A stretch of 64,000 nt of DNA. Origin: Pirellulales bacterium. Lineage in GTDB: Bacteria > Planctomycetota > Planctomycetia > Pirellulales > JANQPP01. The notes under the pieces are model-generated. The model was not told the origin of the DNA. It saw only the letters and a list, made by a program, of their open reading frames with translations, and did no database searches. The stretch covers positions 1 through 64,000 of the forward strand of contig JANQPP010000127.1 of the NCBI GenBank assembly GCA_028289405.1, written 5' to 3'. Positions within the stretch are counted from its first letter, which is position 1; every line of letters starts with the position of its first letter. Below are positions 54,308 through 63,411 of this stretch, in pieces. Both the position numbers and the translations under genes were made by a program.

Positions 54308-57300
54308 TCATGAATTCTCCCCCAAATCCTTCTCCAACATGTCCCAGAGTTCCTTCTCCTTGGGCGTTAACCCGTTCCGAATCACGTCCGCCTGCGGCAG
54401 CAAGGCTTCAAACTCCTGCTCGGCATCCCGCTTGCGGTCCAGCTTGTGATACACGAGTGCCAAGTGAAAACGGTGCCGAATATCTGGCGGAGGCAATTCC
54501 ACCGCCCGCTCCAACGATCGCTTGGCTTCTTGAAATTTCTTCTGGTGGAAAAGGATCATGCCCTTCGAATCGAGCAAGGTGGCGCTATCGGGAGCCAACT
54601 GGATGGCCCTTTCAATCATTTCCAACGCACTCTGTTGATTATCCGGATCCTTCTTTTCTCCCTTGAGTGACGCCACGTTATTCATCGCGACCAGGTTCTC
54701 GTGGTCCCGAACCAAAATTTGCTCATTGAGGGCAATGACCTCCTCCATGTTGCCTTCCGCGAAGCGCAATCCACTGAGCGCGACCAACAAGGGAATGTCC
54801 TGTGGATATTTGTTCCGGGCGTCTTCGATGAGCGTGTTCGCCTGCACCTTCTCGTCAGGTGAAGCTGATCCGGAGGCCAGCACGGCGGCGAGGGTTTTGG
54901 CGGCGCGGAGGAGTTCAAGTTCATTGTCTGCAACGGCGTTTTGGCAGAGCTCAATTGCCTCACTCATTTCTCCGCGGCGGGCCTTGGTGATCGCCAGCAA
55001 TGGATAGTTCCGCGGGTCCAGATCATATAGCCGCTGATAAACGCCTTCTGCTTCGCTAAACATGCGGGCCTTGGAAAACAGGCCGGCCGCGTTGCGCAAC
55101 ACGGAAGCTCGCTGCTCAACTTGCCCGCCGTTCTTTTCCAATTCGGCCAAGGAGTGGTCCAAGTAGTTTTGGATCACCGCGCCGGCGCGATTGGTCTCTT
55201 TGTTTTGGAGCAACCAGTCTACTTCGGCTTGGGCGGTTTCAAATCCATGCGGGGCGAGAGCTTTGAGGCGGTTTAGGTGTCGCCCGATTTCCGAAGCATA
55301 GGTGTCGTGCTTCAACAGCATTTGGATATATGACGCGAGATATTGTGGGGGAACATTCTCACTATTGATCAACGGAAGGATGACATCGCGGGCCCGCGCA
55401 ATCTTGCCTTGGGCTTCGTAAAGATTCGCCAACAACACACGGTCACTGTCGGTAGTGTCCGATCTTTCCACGAGCCCTTCGAGAAGCTCTTGCGCTTGCT
55501 CGACGTCTCCTGGTTTGCCACGTTTCAGCAATAGCGCAGCTTGCAGACGTTGATTGGTCGCGGCTTGTTTCTGGGTAACGGCGGAGTCTTCCAGATACTC
55601 CATCGCACGCTGCCAATCTTTTACCTTGCCGGTACCGGCCAAAATTCGGGCTAGCACCTGTTTGGCTTCCACCGAATCTGGGGCATTAGCCAGCCAGGTC
55701 TCCGCCAACTTCCGCGCTTCGAAAACGTCCCGGGGCAGCGTGTACAACGTGAGCCATCGCAACAAATAGGGGTTGGTGGGTGACAGCGCCAGGGCACTAT
55801 TCGCGTACGACTCGGCTTGGATTTCATCGCCAATGGCAGCGTAGCCTTGGGCCAAAACGAAGTCTTTCTGCCATTCTTCAAGGTCGACTTCATCGATGAG
55901 CCGTGAAAGCACGTCCTTGGCATCTTCGCGACGTTGCGAACGGACCAAATAGGTAAACAGGGAATTCCAGGTCGCAGCACTGGAGGGCGCCAGATCCACG
56001 GCCGCACGGAATGCTTCCTCGGCTTTCTCGACATTCTCCGGACCGCCCGCCATCCAATAAGATTGCCCCAGCCACACATACGCCAGGGGATCTTGCGGAC
56101 GCTGTTTCACGGACGCCTCGGCGATGCGAATGGCATCCTCGAAATTTTCCTGCCGCAGCGCGAGAGGGATTGCCAGCGAAGACAATTGACGTGAACGGGC
56201 GACGGTCCCTTCATATTCAGCCAACAAACTCGAGACCTCCGCGTTCTTGCCTAAACGGAAGAGCGCGCCGGCAAGTAGTTGATACGTTTCGACCTTGCGG
56301 TCTCCAAGCCGTACTGCCTGGCGATAATGGCCCTCGGCCGATTCGAGTTCTTCCTGGCGTTCCGCCGCCAAACCGGCCAGCACATGCGCGGGGGGCCAAT
56401 TCGGCCGTTGCCGCAAGATGTTCTCGGCCAGGGTTTGAACCTGTTCGATATCCTCCGGTGTCGGATCGGCCAGCAAGAGCCGCCGCGCCCGGTAATAGCT
56501 TCCCTCGCTTGCGAATTCGCCCTCAAGTGCTTGTAGCTCTTCCTCCCATTGTTCGAGGCCAGATAGCCATTCGGCGCGATCTTCCGGGTCGCCCGTCGAC
56601 CGCACCGCGACGAGACCGATTTCCGCCAAACTGCGAAGGACCTCTCTTCGATGCTGGGCGTCTTCTCCTCTCGCTAGACTTTTCTCCAAGATATCTCGTG
56701 CCTCGGCCAGCTTTCCTTGCCGGCGGAGCAAATTCGCCAAACGGTTTTGAACTTCACGCCGTCCAGCCGCGTCCAGCCCTTCGAGGCGCTGTTCGAGAAT
56801 TTGGATGGCTTGTTCTTGTTGGCCCTGGCGGACTAGCAGGTCCGCGCGCGATAGCACACTCCGCCAATCCTTGGAAGCGTCCGCCTGCCCTTCGATTTCC
56901 CGCAACAGTTTTCCAGCATCCGCGAAGCGGTCGGCTCGGCTGTAGGCTAGAACCAAAGCCCGCGACAAACGTGCATCGTCCGGGTTGTCTTCCCGCGACC
57001 GCTCCAGGATACCGATGCTTTCATCGGTTCGGCCCGACATGGCGGCCACGTTGGATGCCAACAGCGCTTTCTCGACGGCGAGTTCACCAGCATCCTTCAC
57101 ACGGTTGAGTGCCGCGGCGATGCGTCTCCACTGGTCCGGCGTATTGGAAGTCCGCGCCTGATCAAACAATAATTGGGCGTATTCAAGCCGTGCTGCTGGA
57201 GAGTCTTGTTGCGTGGAACGCAATGCCGCGAAATGCTTTTCGGCATTCTCGAAGTTTCCGGCTTGCTTCCAAGCTTGCGCCGCGGCCCGCCGCAGAGCCG

Positions 57301-58963
57301 GTAACTCTGGGCTAAACGCCATGGCTTGCTCAAACGCGTCGGCGGCACGGTCCCATAGTGTCTCCTGGGATAACACATTGCCGAACAGGATCCAGGCTCG
57401 GGCCTGTTCGCCATTATCATTATCCAAGTATCCCCCCAAGCGATCGTCGATCAGCAGTTTTTGCAATGTCTCGGACGCTTCTCGTGTTGCGCCGGATGCC
57501 ATTTCGGCTCGAGCTTTGACGAACCGACTTTTGGCCGCTGCTCTGCGCGAAAAGTTGTTGGGTTGATTGCGAATGACTAGGGTATCAATCAACCCTTCCA
57601 CGTTGCCGACTTTCTGGATTGCCTGTTCATAGTCACCTTTACCCACATAAGAATCGGCCAGGGCCAAAGTGACGGAGAGCCGTGCCGGGGCCGGAGCCTT
57701 GTCTTCTTCCAACTCCTCCAGTCCGGTACTCAGAGCAGCGACGGCCGTATCCCAGTGCTGGTTGTCCGAGTCCGCCACTAGAGCCCGCGCGTAACGAAGT
57801 AGCGCCTCGGTGTACCATGAATCCCGTTGCGGAGGGTCTTCCGCTTTCGCTGCTTCCATCGCCCGTTGGTAGAACTGGGCCGCTTGATTCGCATCTGGAT
57901 TTGGTTGCTCCAAGGCATTTTGGCCGGCAGTGAGCAGCACGGCGTAATCCTGGGGAGCCAACTCCAAAGCCCGCGCGAGAGATTCCTCGTCGTCGCCGTA
58001 TCGATATCTCGCCAGACTCGCCTCGGCCTGCCGTTGGCGGATGCTCTGCTCGGTCCACGTACCGTCGGGCTCGAGCCGCGAAACCGCGTTCCACAAGTCG
58101 TTCAAAACGACTTCCCAGGGAGGGACCTGCGAGGGGGATGACGAGGATTCGCCGTCCATCTTGTAGAGATTCGCTAAGATGGCCGCGAGCTCGACATCGA
58201 CGGGATTTTTGTCGATTGCCAGATCAAGAAGGTCTTTTAGCGTGGGAGTCCCACCACCCTCACCTTCGCCTGCCAGGCTTGTAATCTGCTCGTCCAGTCG
58301 AGTACGGCCGTCGGCGCTCGCCAAACCCAAACCTGCGAGTGCTCGTAACTTCGCCGCTTTGGCGGGATCGATATTCTCGACCTCTTTGAGCTTCAATTGC
58401 TCGAGCGCTTGCTGGAATTGCGGCCGTTCCGTTTCGAACAGTAGCTCGGCCAACCGAAAGCGAAGCTCCGCTTGTTCCTGGCCGTCGGCGAGCCCGACCG
58501 CCACGCGATACAACTCGACCACGTTGTCCCGGGGACTTCTCGAGGAAACCGCCGCCTTGTCCGCGATGCGGGCCAATTGGATTCGTGCCGCGCTATCGTC
58601 CGGGTGAAAACGCAAGTAGCGATAGAGGTGCGAGGAGGCTTGCTGGTAGAGCCGCTGCTTTTCGGCGAGAAGCTCAGAATCGGAGCCCAAATCGTCGGCC
58701 TCTTCGGCCAGGGCTTGAGCCCGTTCCTGAAAGTGCTCCACGGAAACCCGCACGCGATAACCATGCCAAAACATGGAGGCGGGCACCGCGATCACCAGGA
58801 ATACAGCCGTCCCCAAGAGGACCGGCAGATTTACCTGGCGGCGGGGATGTTTGGCCTCTTTTCGAGACTTCCGCGCTCGGCGCGAACGAGATCCCTTTTT
58901 GCTTGAAGCTTGCACAGCTTCTGCAGGACGTTGTTTTTCACGAACTTTTCGCTTCGTCTTCAT
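54308..58963 (-). CDS. Giant TPR-repeat protein of the exosortase/PEP-CTERM system
   Basis: A 1551-residue protein with a Lys/Arg-rich cytoplasmic N-terminus (about 1-45), one membrane helix (VNLPVLLGTAVFLVIAVPASMFW) and then tetratricopeptide repeats to the end, making a long periplasmic superhelix. Repeats with A-x-x-L/Y-x-x-A spacing occur all along, and the last block (LLDSKGMILFHQKKFQEAKRSLERAVELPP) is a textbook unit. It resembles the large PEP-CTERM system TPR proteins (PrsT-type, TIGR02917 from memory), although no lipobox is seen. A scaffold role for polysaccharide or protein export is inferred. Confidence 0.9.
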   Translation of the reverse strand: MKTKRKVREKQRPAEAVQASSKKGSRSRRARKSRKEAKHPRRQVNLPVLLGTAVFLVIAVPASMFWHGYRVRVSVEHFQERAQALAEEADDLGSDSELLAEKQRLYQQASSHLYRYLRFHPDDSAARIQLARIADKAAVSSRSPRDNVVELYRVAVGLADGQEQAELRFRLAELLFETERPQFQQALEQLKLKEVENIDPAKAAKLRALAGLGLASADGRTRLDEQITSLAGEGEGGGTPTLKDLLDLAIDKNPVDVELAAILANLYKMDGESSSSPSQVPPWEVVLNDLWNAVSRLEPDGTWTEQSIRQRQAEASLARYRYGDDEESLARALELAPQDYAVLLTAGQNALEQPNPDANQAAQFYQRAMEAAKAEDPPQRDSWYTEALLRYARALVADSDNQHWDTAVAALSTGLEELEEDKAPAPARLSVTLALADSYVGKGDYEQAIQKVGNVEGLIDTLVIRNQPNNFSRRAAAKSRFVKARAEMASGATREASETLQKLLIDDRLGGYLDNDNGEQARAWILFGNVLSQETLWDRAADAFEQAMAFSPELPALRRAAAQAWKQAGNFENAEKHFAALRSTQQDSPAARLEYAQLLFDQARTSNTPDQWRRIAAALNRVKDAGELAVEKALLASNVAAMSGRTDESIGILERSREDNPDDARLSRALVLAYSRADRFADAGKLLREIEGQADASKDWRSVLSRADLLVRQGQQEQAIQILEQRLEGLDAAGRREVQNRLANLLRRQGKLAEARDILEKSLARGEDAQHRREVLRSLAEIGLVAVRSTGDPEDRAEWLSGLEQWEEELQALEGEFASEGSYYRARRLLLADPTPEDIEQVQTLAENILRQRPNWPPAHVLAGLAAERQEELESAEGHYRQAVRLGDRKVETYQLLAGALFRLGKNAEVSSLLAEYEGTVARSRQLSSLAIPLALRQENFEDAIRIAEASVKQRPQDPLAYVWLGQSYWMAGGPENVEKAEEAFRAAVDLAPSSAATWNSLFTYLVRSQRREDAKDVLSRLIDEVDLEEWQKDFVLAQGYAAIGDEIQAESYANSALALSPTNPYLLRWLTLYTLPRDVFEARKLAETWLANAPDSVEAKQVLARILAGTGKVKDWQRAMEYLEDSAVTQKQAATNQRLQAALLLKRGKPGDVEQAQELLEGLVERSDTTDSDRVLLANLYEAQGKIARARDVILPLINSENVPPQYLASYIQMLLKHDTYASEIGRHLNRLKALAPHGFETAQAEVDWLLQNKETNRAGAVIQNYLDHSLAELEKNGGQVEQRASVLRNAAGLFSKARMFSEAEGVYQRLYDLDPRNYPLLAITKARRGEMSEAIELCQNAVADNELELLRAAKTLAAVLASGSASPDEKVQANTLIEDARNKYPQDIPLLVALSGLRFAEGNMEEVIALNEQILVRDHENLVAMNNVASLKGEKKDPDNQQSALEMIERAIQLAPDSATLLDSKGMILFHQKKFQEAKRSLERAVELPPPDIRHRFHLALVYHKLDRKRDAEQEFEALLPQADVIRNGLTPKEKELWDMLEKDLGENS

Positions 58964-59018
58964 GGCTCATGCGAGGGTGGATGTTCGGCGGACAATCAAT
59001 TCCTTTACCCCAATGAAA

Positions 59019-61256
59019 TCACGCATCCGTGAACATCGAATAAGAATAGGCTCCATAGCTGCGGGAATAGTGTTTGGTGGGCACTCCGTTGAAGACCACG
59101 CCCGCCGGATGCGCGCCCGCGGCCACCAGACGCATGTGCGCGGAACGGACCTGAGCGGTCCGGCTTACTTCTCGCATGGTGCAAATCAGGGCGCCATCGG
59201 CCGCCTTGGCGACCACCAAGGATTCACTGGCGGAAAGGACCGGCGGCGTATCGATAATGATGTATTGGTATTCCTCGCGAAGTTCGCCCAAGATGTGCTG
59301 CAGCACTCCGTTGTTGAACAGCTTGTGTGGGTTCATTTCCAAGTCACCCGCGGGGAGGACATGCAGATTGTCGCTGATGCTGGTGACGATGGCATCCCGA
59401 TGATCGCAGGTCCCATTGAGCACGTCGGTCAGACCCGGTTCGAGCGGCACGTCAAAAATGTCGTGCATGTCCGGAGATCGGAGATCGCCGTCGATTAGCA
59501 GAATGGGGCGTTCGGAGGAACGGGCCAAGCTGACCGCCAACTGCGAGGAGAGGCTTGTCTTTCCCTCCCCGCTCACCGGGCTCACGATGGCCAGCACCCG
59601 CATGTCTTCAAGATCATCCGAGAGGAGTAATGTCGTACGCAGGCTATCGATGCTTTCCTCGAAGATGCTCCGATCGCGCTGGAGTTTCTCTTCCGAACGC
59701 ACTCCGCCGAACACGCGTCGCACGGGAAGGTGCGCGATCTCCCCCACCACCGGCACATGTGATTCTTCCACTAATTGTTTGGCGTCGGAAACACGCCGCA
59801 CAAAATGTTCCCACAGCGTGGCCAGACCAAAGGGAAAGACGAACGCGATCATGCTTGCCATGGCAATCCGCTTCAACGGTGAAGCTTCCACCGGTCGCGT
59901 GGGCACTTCCGCCGGATCGAGGAAATGCACCATGTCAGGCGCGTGTTCTTCGATTTCGAAGATCATTTTGCGCTCGTTGATTCTCCGCACGATGTCCCGA
60001 GCCATCGCCAAGTTTTCTTTTTCAAAGGAGAGGTCGACCTGCCCTTCCGAGAGAAGCTGCAAGTTCGCCTTGTAATCTTCCATCTTGGTGTCGAGTAGTT
60101 TTCTTTTGGCCGTGAGCTCTTGTTTTTGCGCTTTTAACTGCTCCAGCGAGCGCTGCCAGTTGTCGAGATAGGTCTGCTTGACCTCTTCCTTGACTTGAGG
60201 CCTTAGCTCCGCCTTTCGGCTTTCCAACTTCTCGCGTGCATCTCCGAGCAGCGTCTCCTTCTGCCGGATGATCTTGGCGAAATTCAGCGCCGACGCGCTC
60301 TTGTTCGCGATAATTTGTTGCTCTAGATCTTGAATCTGTGCCAAGAGGCTCCGAATCTCCGGGTGGTCATTAAGCACCGGCTCCACGTCCGCGTCGGTGA
60401 CCTCGATATCCTCGACTCGCTTGGAAAGATCCCCTTCCAGCATGGCGATGTTCAACGTCACCACTTCTTCTTCCATCGCGACTTGCAATAATTGTTCACT
60501 CAGGCCACCAAACGTTGTTCGCCGCACGTAATTTTGGCGTTCCTCGGCCGACATGGTTTCCGGTATCGGAATGGCCGTCCCTTTGAGTCTGTCCTTGTAA
60601 TCCTTCTGCTTGGCCATCAGATCCTTTGTGCGATTATCCAGTTCGTCACGAATCCGTCTCATCACTTCCGACCTTCGGGTCTGGGATTGCTCGTCCCGAA
60701 AGATTTGGTAATTTTCCACCACGGAATTCAAGATCTTGGCGGAAGCGACGGGATCCGCGCAGGTAAAGGCCACTTCAAACCACTCAGAGGCACTGCCCAA
60801 TGGGTGCACGGAAATCCGCGTACGAACCCATTCCGCGGCATTGAGTTGTCCCTGCAAAATCGGGACTTCTTCGATGACGTCCTCGACAACATTTTGGGCT
60901 ACCGCCGGACTCCGCAGATGATCAATCTCCCTGCGTACCGCCTTTTCACCACCACCACCCGCGTAGGCGATATATGCCCGGTCATGACGGATAACGATGT
61001 AGCGCTTCGCGCGATAGACGGGCACGAACGTGTACCACACCACGATGCCCGCGATCGTGGCCAGAATCAGGCCGGCGGGCGTGGCCACTTTCCACCACAA
61101 GCGCAGTGAATGCCAGATCAAGGCCAGACGGAATCCGCTTCCGGTTTCCGCCGGAGGCCGTCCCGAGGACCAACTGCTGGCACGTTTTTTCGCCCCTCGA
61201 GTGCTTTCTCCAGACGTGGCCGAATTCGTGTGCGGCGTGTTTTCACTCATCATCAT
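59019..61256 (-). CDS. Polysaccharide co-polymerase/BY-kinase (Wzz-Wzc-like)
   Basis: About 745 residues. Two membrane helices (TPAGLILATIAGIVVWYTFVP near the start and MASMIAFVFPFGLATLWEHF in the middle) enclose a long periplasmic coiled-coil Wzz domain. The cytoplasmic C-terminus is a bacterial tyrosine kinase: Walker A SPVSGEGKTSLSSQL, Walker A' PILLIDGDLRSPDM, Walker B YIIIDTPPVLSASES. It ends in a tyrosine cluster (YSRSYGAYSYSMF) for autophosphorylation. It sets chain length and gates export. Three consecutive ATGs (61256, 61253, 61250) follow GGAAG, so the exact start is uncertain. Confidence 0.93.
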   Translation of the reverse strand: MMMSENTPHTNSATSGESTRGAKKRASSWSSGRPPAETGSGFRLALIWHSLRLWWKVATPAGLILATIAGIVVWYTFVPVYRAKRYIVIRHDRAYIAYAGGGGEKAVRREIDHLRSPAVAQNVVEDVIEEVPILQGQLNAAEWVRTRISVHPLGSASEWFEVAFTCADPVASAKILNSVVENYQIFRDEQSQTRRSEVMRRIRDELDNRTKDLMAKQKDYKDRLKGTAIPIPETMSAEERQNYVRRTTFGGLSEQLLQVAMEEEVVTLNIAMLEGDLSKRVEDIEVTDADVEPVLNDHPEIRSLLAQIQDLEQQIIANKSASALNFAKIIRQKETLLGDAREKLESRKAELRPQVKEEVKQTYLDNWQRSLEQLKAQKQELTAKRKLLDTKMEDYKANLQLLSEGQVDLSFEKENLAMARDIVRRINERKMIFEIEEHAPDMVHFLDPAEVPTRPVEASPLKRIAMASMIAFVFPFGLATLWEHFVRRVSDAKQLVEESHVPVVGEIAHLPVRRVFGGVRSEEKLQRDRSIFEESIDSLRTTLLLSDDLEDMRVLAIVSPVSGEGKTSLSSQLAVSLARSSERPILLIDGDLRSPDMHDIFDVPLEPGLTDVLNGTCDHRDAIVTSISDNLHVLPAGDLEMNPHKLFNNGVLQHILGELREEYQYIIIDTPPVLSASESLVVAKAADGALICTMREVSRTAQVRSAHMRLVAAGAHPAGVVFNGVPTKHYSRSYGAYSYSMFTDA

Positions 61257-61329
61257 CTTCCAATTATCATCTTCCAATTAAACGTTGACCACTATCGTCG
61301 TATGCTTCGGATTCCGGTAACCGCGACCT

Positions 61330-62295
61330 TTACGTGGCGGCGGCGCGTAGCAATTCCTTCTGATCGTCCACTTGGACGTCCACCAGCAACCAAGAGAGAT
61401 ACATCAACACCAGTTTGAACAGGGCGGCGGAAAGCAAAATCATGACCCATCCTGCCGCGTCGTGCGAAAACTTCTGGGCCGCTTCGCCCGAGGCGAACTG
61501 ATACAAGATTCCGGTCGCCGTGATGCGGATCCCATTGACCAGAAGCGCGATGGGCACGACGCTCACCATGAGAAATGCCTTCTCCCACAGCGGCCGCCGC
61601 ACAATCACGACATACGCATATGCCAGCGCCACGATGCCCGTGAACATTCTCAGGCCCGAACAGGCCTGGGCGACTTCCAGTTGATGCTCACCTAGAATGA
61701 TCGTGTTCCCTTCGGCCAGGGCCGGTTGTCCTAATGACTGGAGCATCCAGCAGCTAATATCCGTGGCAATGCCTTGCAATGGCAGGCTCAAGGCCGTTTC
61801 GACTCGATAGGGCAAAGGGACCATGAAGAACAAAAAGAACACACCAGGCAGCGTCCATAAGCAGAACCGCCATCCGCCCAAAACCCAACAACAACCGGCA
61901 ACCCAGAAAGGGATGGACCAACCGTCGGCCGACTCCAGGTAAGCCCGGGCTCCGACCCAGCGTACGAACACACTCACGGCGATGAGGCTCAGACCGAACC
62001 ACGCAACCCGACCGGTGAGCGGAGGCGTGCTGCTTCGTCGAGTCCACAGCAGAAACAGTGCCAGCGGAGGCACGAGGAAGCCGTGCGAGTAATCGGGCTG
62101 GCTGTCCCACTGCTCCACCAGCCAGGCCCCTGTGGGCCAGTAGGCCCAGATGCAAGTAACCGCCAAAGGGATCGCCAACCAGAGCCCCGCCTTCCAGTCG
62201 GCCACGGACACGGTGGAAGGGGAAGGCAAGTGCTCGTCATTGCCGGGAATCGAAGCGTCGATTTTTTCATGATCCGCCGACTCGGGTACATTCAT
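61330..62295 (-). CDS. Exosortase
   Basis: A 321-residue protein with about eight membrane helices. The cysteine-protease triad of exosortases is visible: Cys212 in VAQACSGLRMFTG, Arg257 in LLVNGIRITATG and His278 in QKFSHDAAGWV. WDSQPDYSHGFLVPPLALFLLW near the N-terminus is also characteristic. Exosortases cleave the C-terminal sorting signal (PEP-CTERM type) of exported proteins and attach them, often to exopolysaccharide. It may be the planctomycete exosortase U type, but I cannot assign the subtype. First gene of the minus-strand locus, with 73 bases to the kinase. Confidence 0.94.
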   Translation of the reverse strand: MNVPESADHEKIDASIPGNDEHLPSPSTVSVADWKAGLWLAIPLAVTCIWAYWPTGAWLVEQWDSQPDYSHGFLVPPLALFLLWTRRSSTPPLTGRVAWFGLSLIAVSVFVRWVGARAYLESADGWSIPFWVAGCCWVLGGWRFCLWTLPGVFFLFFMVPLPYRVETALSLPLQGIATDISCWMLQSLGQPALAEGNTIILGEHQLEVAQACSGLRMFTGIVALAYAYVVIVRRPLWEKAFLMVSVVPIALLVNGIRITATGILYQFASGEAAQKFSHDAAGWVMILLSAALFKLVLMYLSWLLVDVQVDDQKELLRAAAT

Positions 62296-62514
62296 TGGAC
62301 GCTCACTTTTCTCCTGAAAGGCCGCTTTCTCCGGCGACCTTCAGCCATCATCGAATTGAACAACCACAGGGAAAAACCCGTGGTGGTCATTCGGCCACCA
62401 ACGAAACGACTGCCGAATGCTTACGCCATTCCAACTTCGGGGATGACGTAATCGCCAGCCGCGCGCGGCTCCGCACAAAGCGTGGATCGGCTTCGGGCTG
62501 CCTGCCCTGAATTT

Positions 62515-62535
62515 CGGCGGGGCCCCTTCCCGCCG
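62515..62535 (-). other. GC-rich hairpin upstream of the exosortase gene
   Basis: CGGCGGG (62515-62521) pairs perfectly with CCCGCCG (62529-62535) around a seven-base loop. It lies 220 bases upstream of the exosortase ATG, so if the transcript starts beyond it, it would form part of a leader. No T-run follows on either strand. Confidence 0.4.
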
Positions 62536-62705
62536 TGAGGTTAGCAATTCTGAGCCTCGAATACGTTCAATCCGAGAACTACTCTGTTCCGATAATCAAT
62601 TTTCACTCGTCCTCGATCATTTCGGAGGTCGCTATGCCTGAAGTCACTGGACGCGCCAGCTTTTGAGCATGCGTCTCTTCCAGTATTTCAGTGTACGTCC
62701 TTTGT

Positions 62706-62732
62706 GGAATGCCTTCCAAGGGATGGCATTCC
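62706..62732. other. Perfect inverted repeat GGAATGCC/GGCATTCC
   Basis: GGAATGCC at 62706-62713 and GGCATTCC at 62725-62732 form an eight-base stem with an 11-base loop. It may be an operator for a dimeric regulator of the divergent genes, or an RNA hairpin. There is no T-tract, so it is not a standard terminator. Confidence 0.35.
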
Positions 62733-63219
62733 CAGCAATATGAGAGTCCACGCAACCATAGCACAGCAACTTCGGGGCCGACCTCTTGGCTGGAACACCC
62801 TAAAGTCCTAAGAATAGGTTGCCTAGGAAGAAAGTCAAGCAATAGTAGTGTCTTCGGGCGAATTCGACGCTGCGGCTGGACTTGGCACAAGGTCGAATTC
62901 AGCGGCTCACTCGAAACTCCCTAGGTAGGCTTTGCTTCCCACGGGCGCATGTTTACCCTCTCGGCCCCGATGATTTAGGAGACAAGGAACGTGGATTGAG
63001 GCGATTTTTTTGAATTTCTTCGAGAAACCGGTTAGGATGCCAAAAAGGATTTCTTCTAAGAACACGCCTTGAAATTCACGGCCTTGCCGCCCATTGTTTG
63101 ATCTTGAACGTCACGAGAAACCAGAAGCTCCGCAGGCCAACGCAATCAGCCTCTTCCCCCCAACCAGAAATCATTTCACCCCAGATGGAATAAACTTGAA
63201 AATATTTCGGTCAAAACGA

Positions 63220-63248
63220 TTGACGAATGCGGAATGGGTGGTTACGAT
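63220..63248 (+). promoter_or_regulatory. Sigma-70-like promoter of the secreted protein gene
   Basis: TTGACG (63220-63225) and TACGAT (63243-63248) with a 17-base spacer. The start codon at 63412 lies about 160 bases downstream, which implies a sizeable 5' leader. Confidence 0.5.
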
Positions 63249-63411
63249 CAAAGTCGAAATAGCGGTCTTATAGACACACTCCGACTGTAATGGTATTTCG
63301 GGCGGACATCACGCAACAAGCAAACAGGCCGAATTCCTTTCACTCTGAGCCCGCAGACTGGATGTTGCGAATTCGGGAATTCGACACCACCTTTGGGAGG
63401 CACGAAGACCA

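Larger units (their letters stand above)
62296..63411. other. 1.1 kb gene-free divergent region with hairpins and promoter
   Basis: It separates the exosortase locus (minus) from a secreted protein (plus). I see no convincing gene; a 95-codon minus frame at 62603-62890 lacks family features. It contains hairpins at 62515-62535 and 62706-62732, a 14-base palindrome near 62456-62470, and a promoter at 63220-63248. A small RNA or a long leader is possible. Confidence 0.5.

Noticed and set aside
62603-62890. 95-codon minus-strand frame in the gene-free region
   Set aside because: No ribosome site, no hydrophobic or conserved segment, and it overlaps an inverted repeat.
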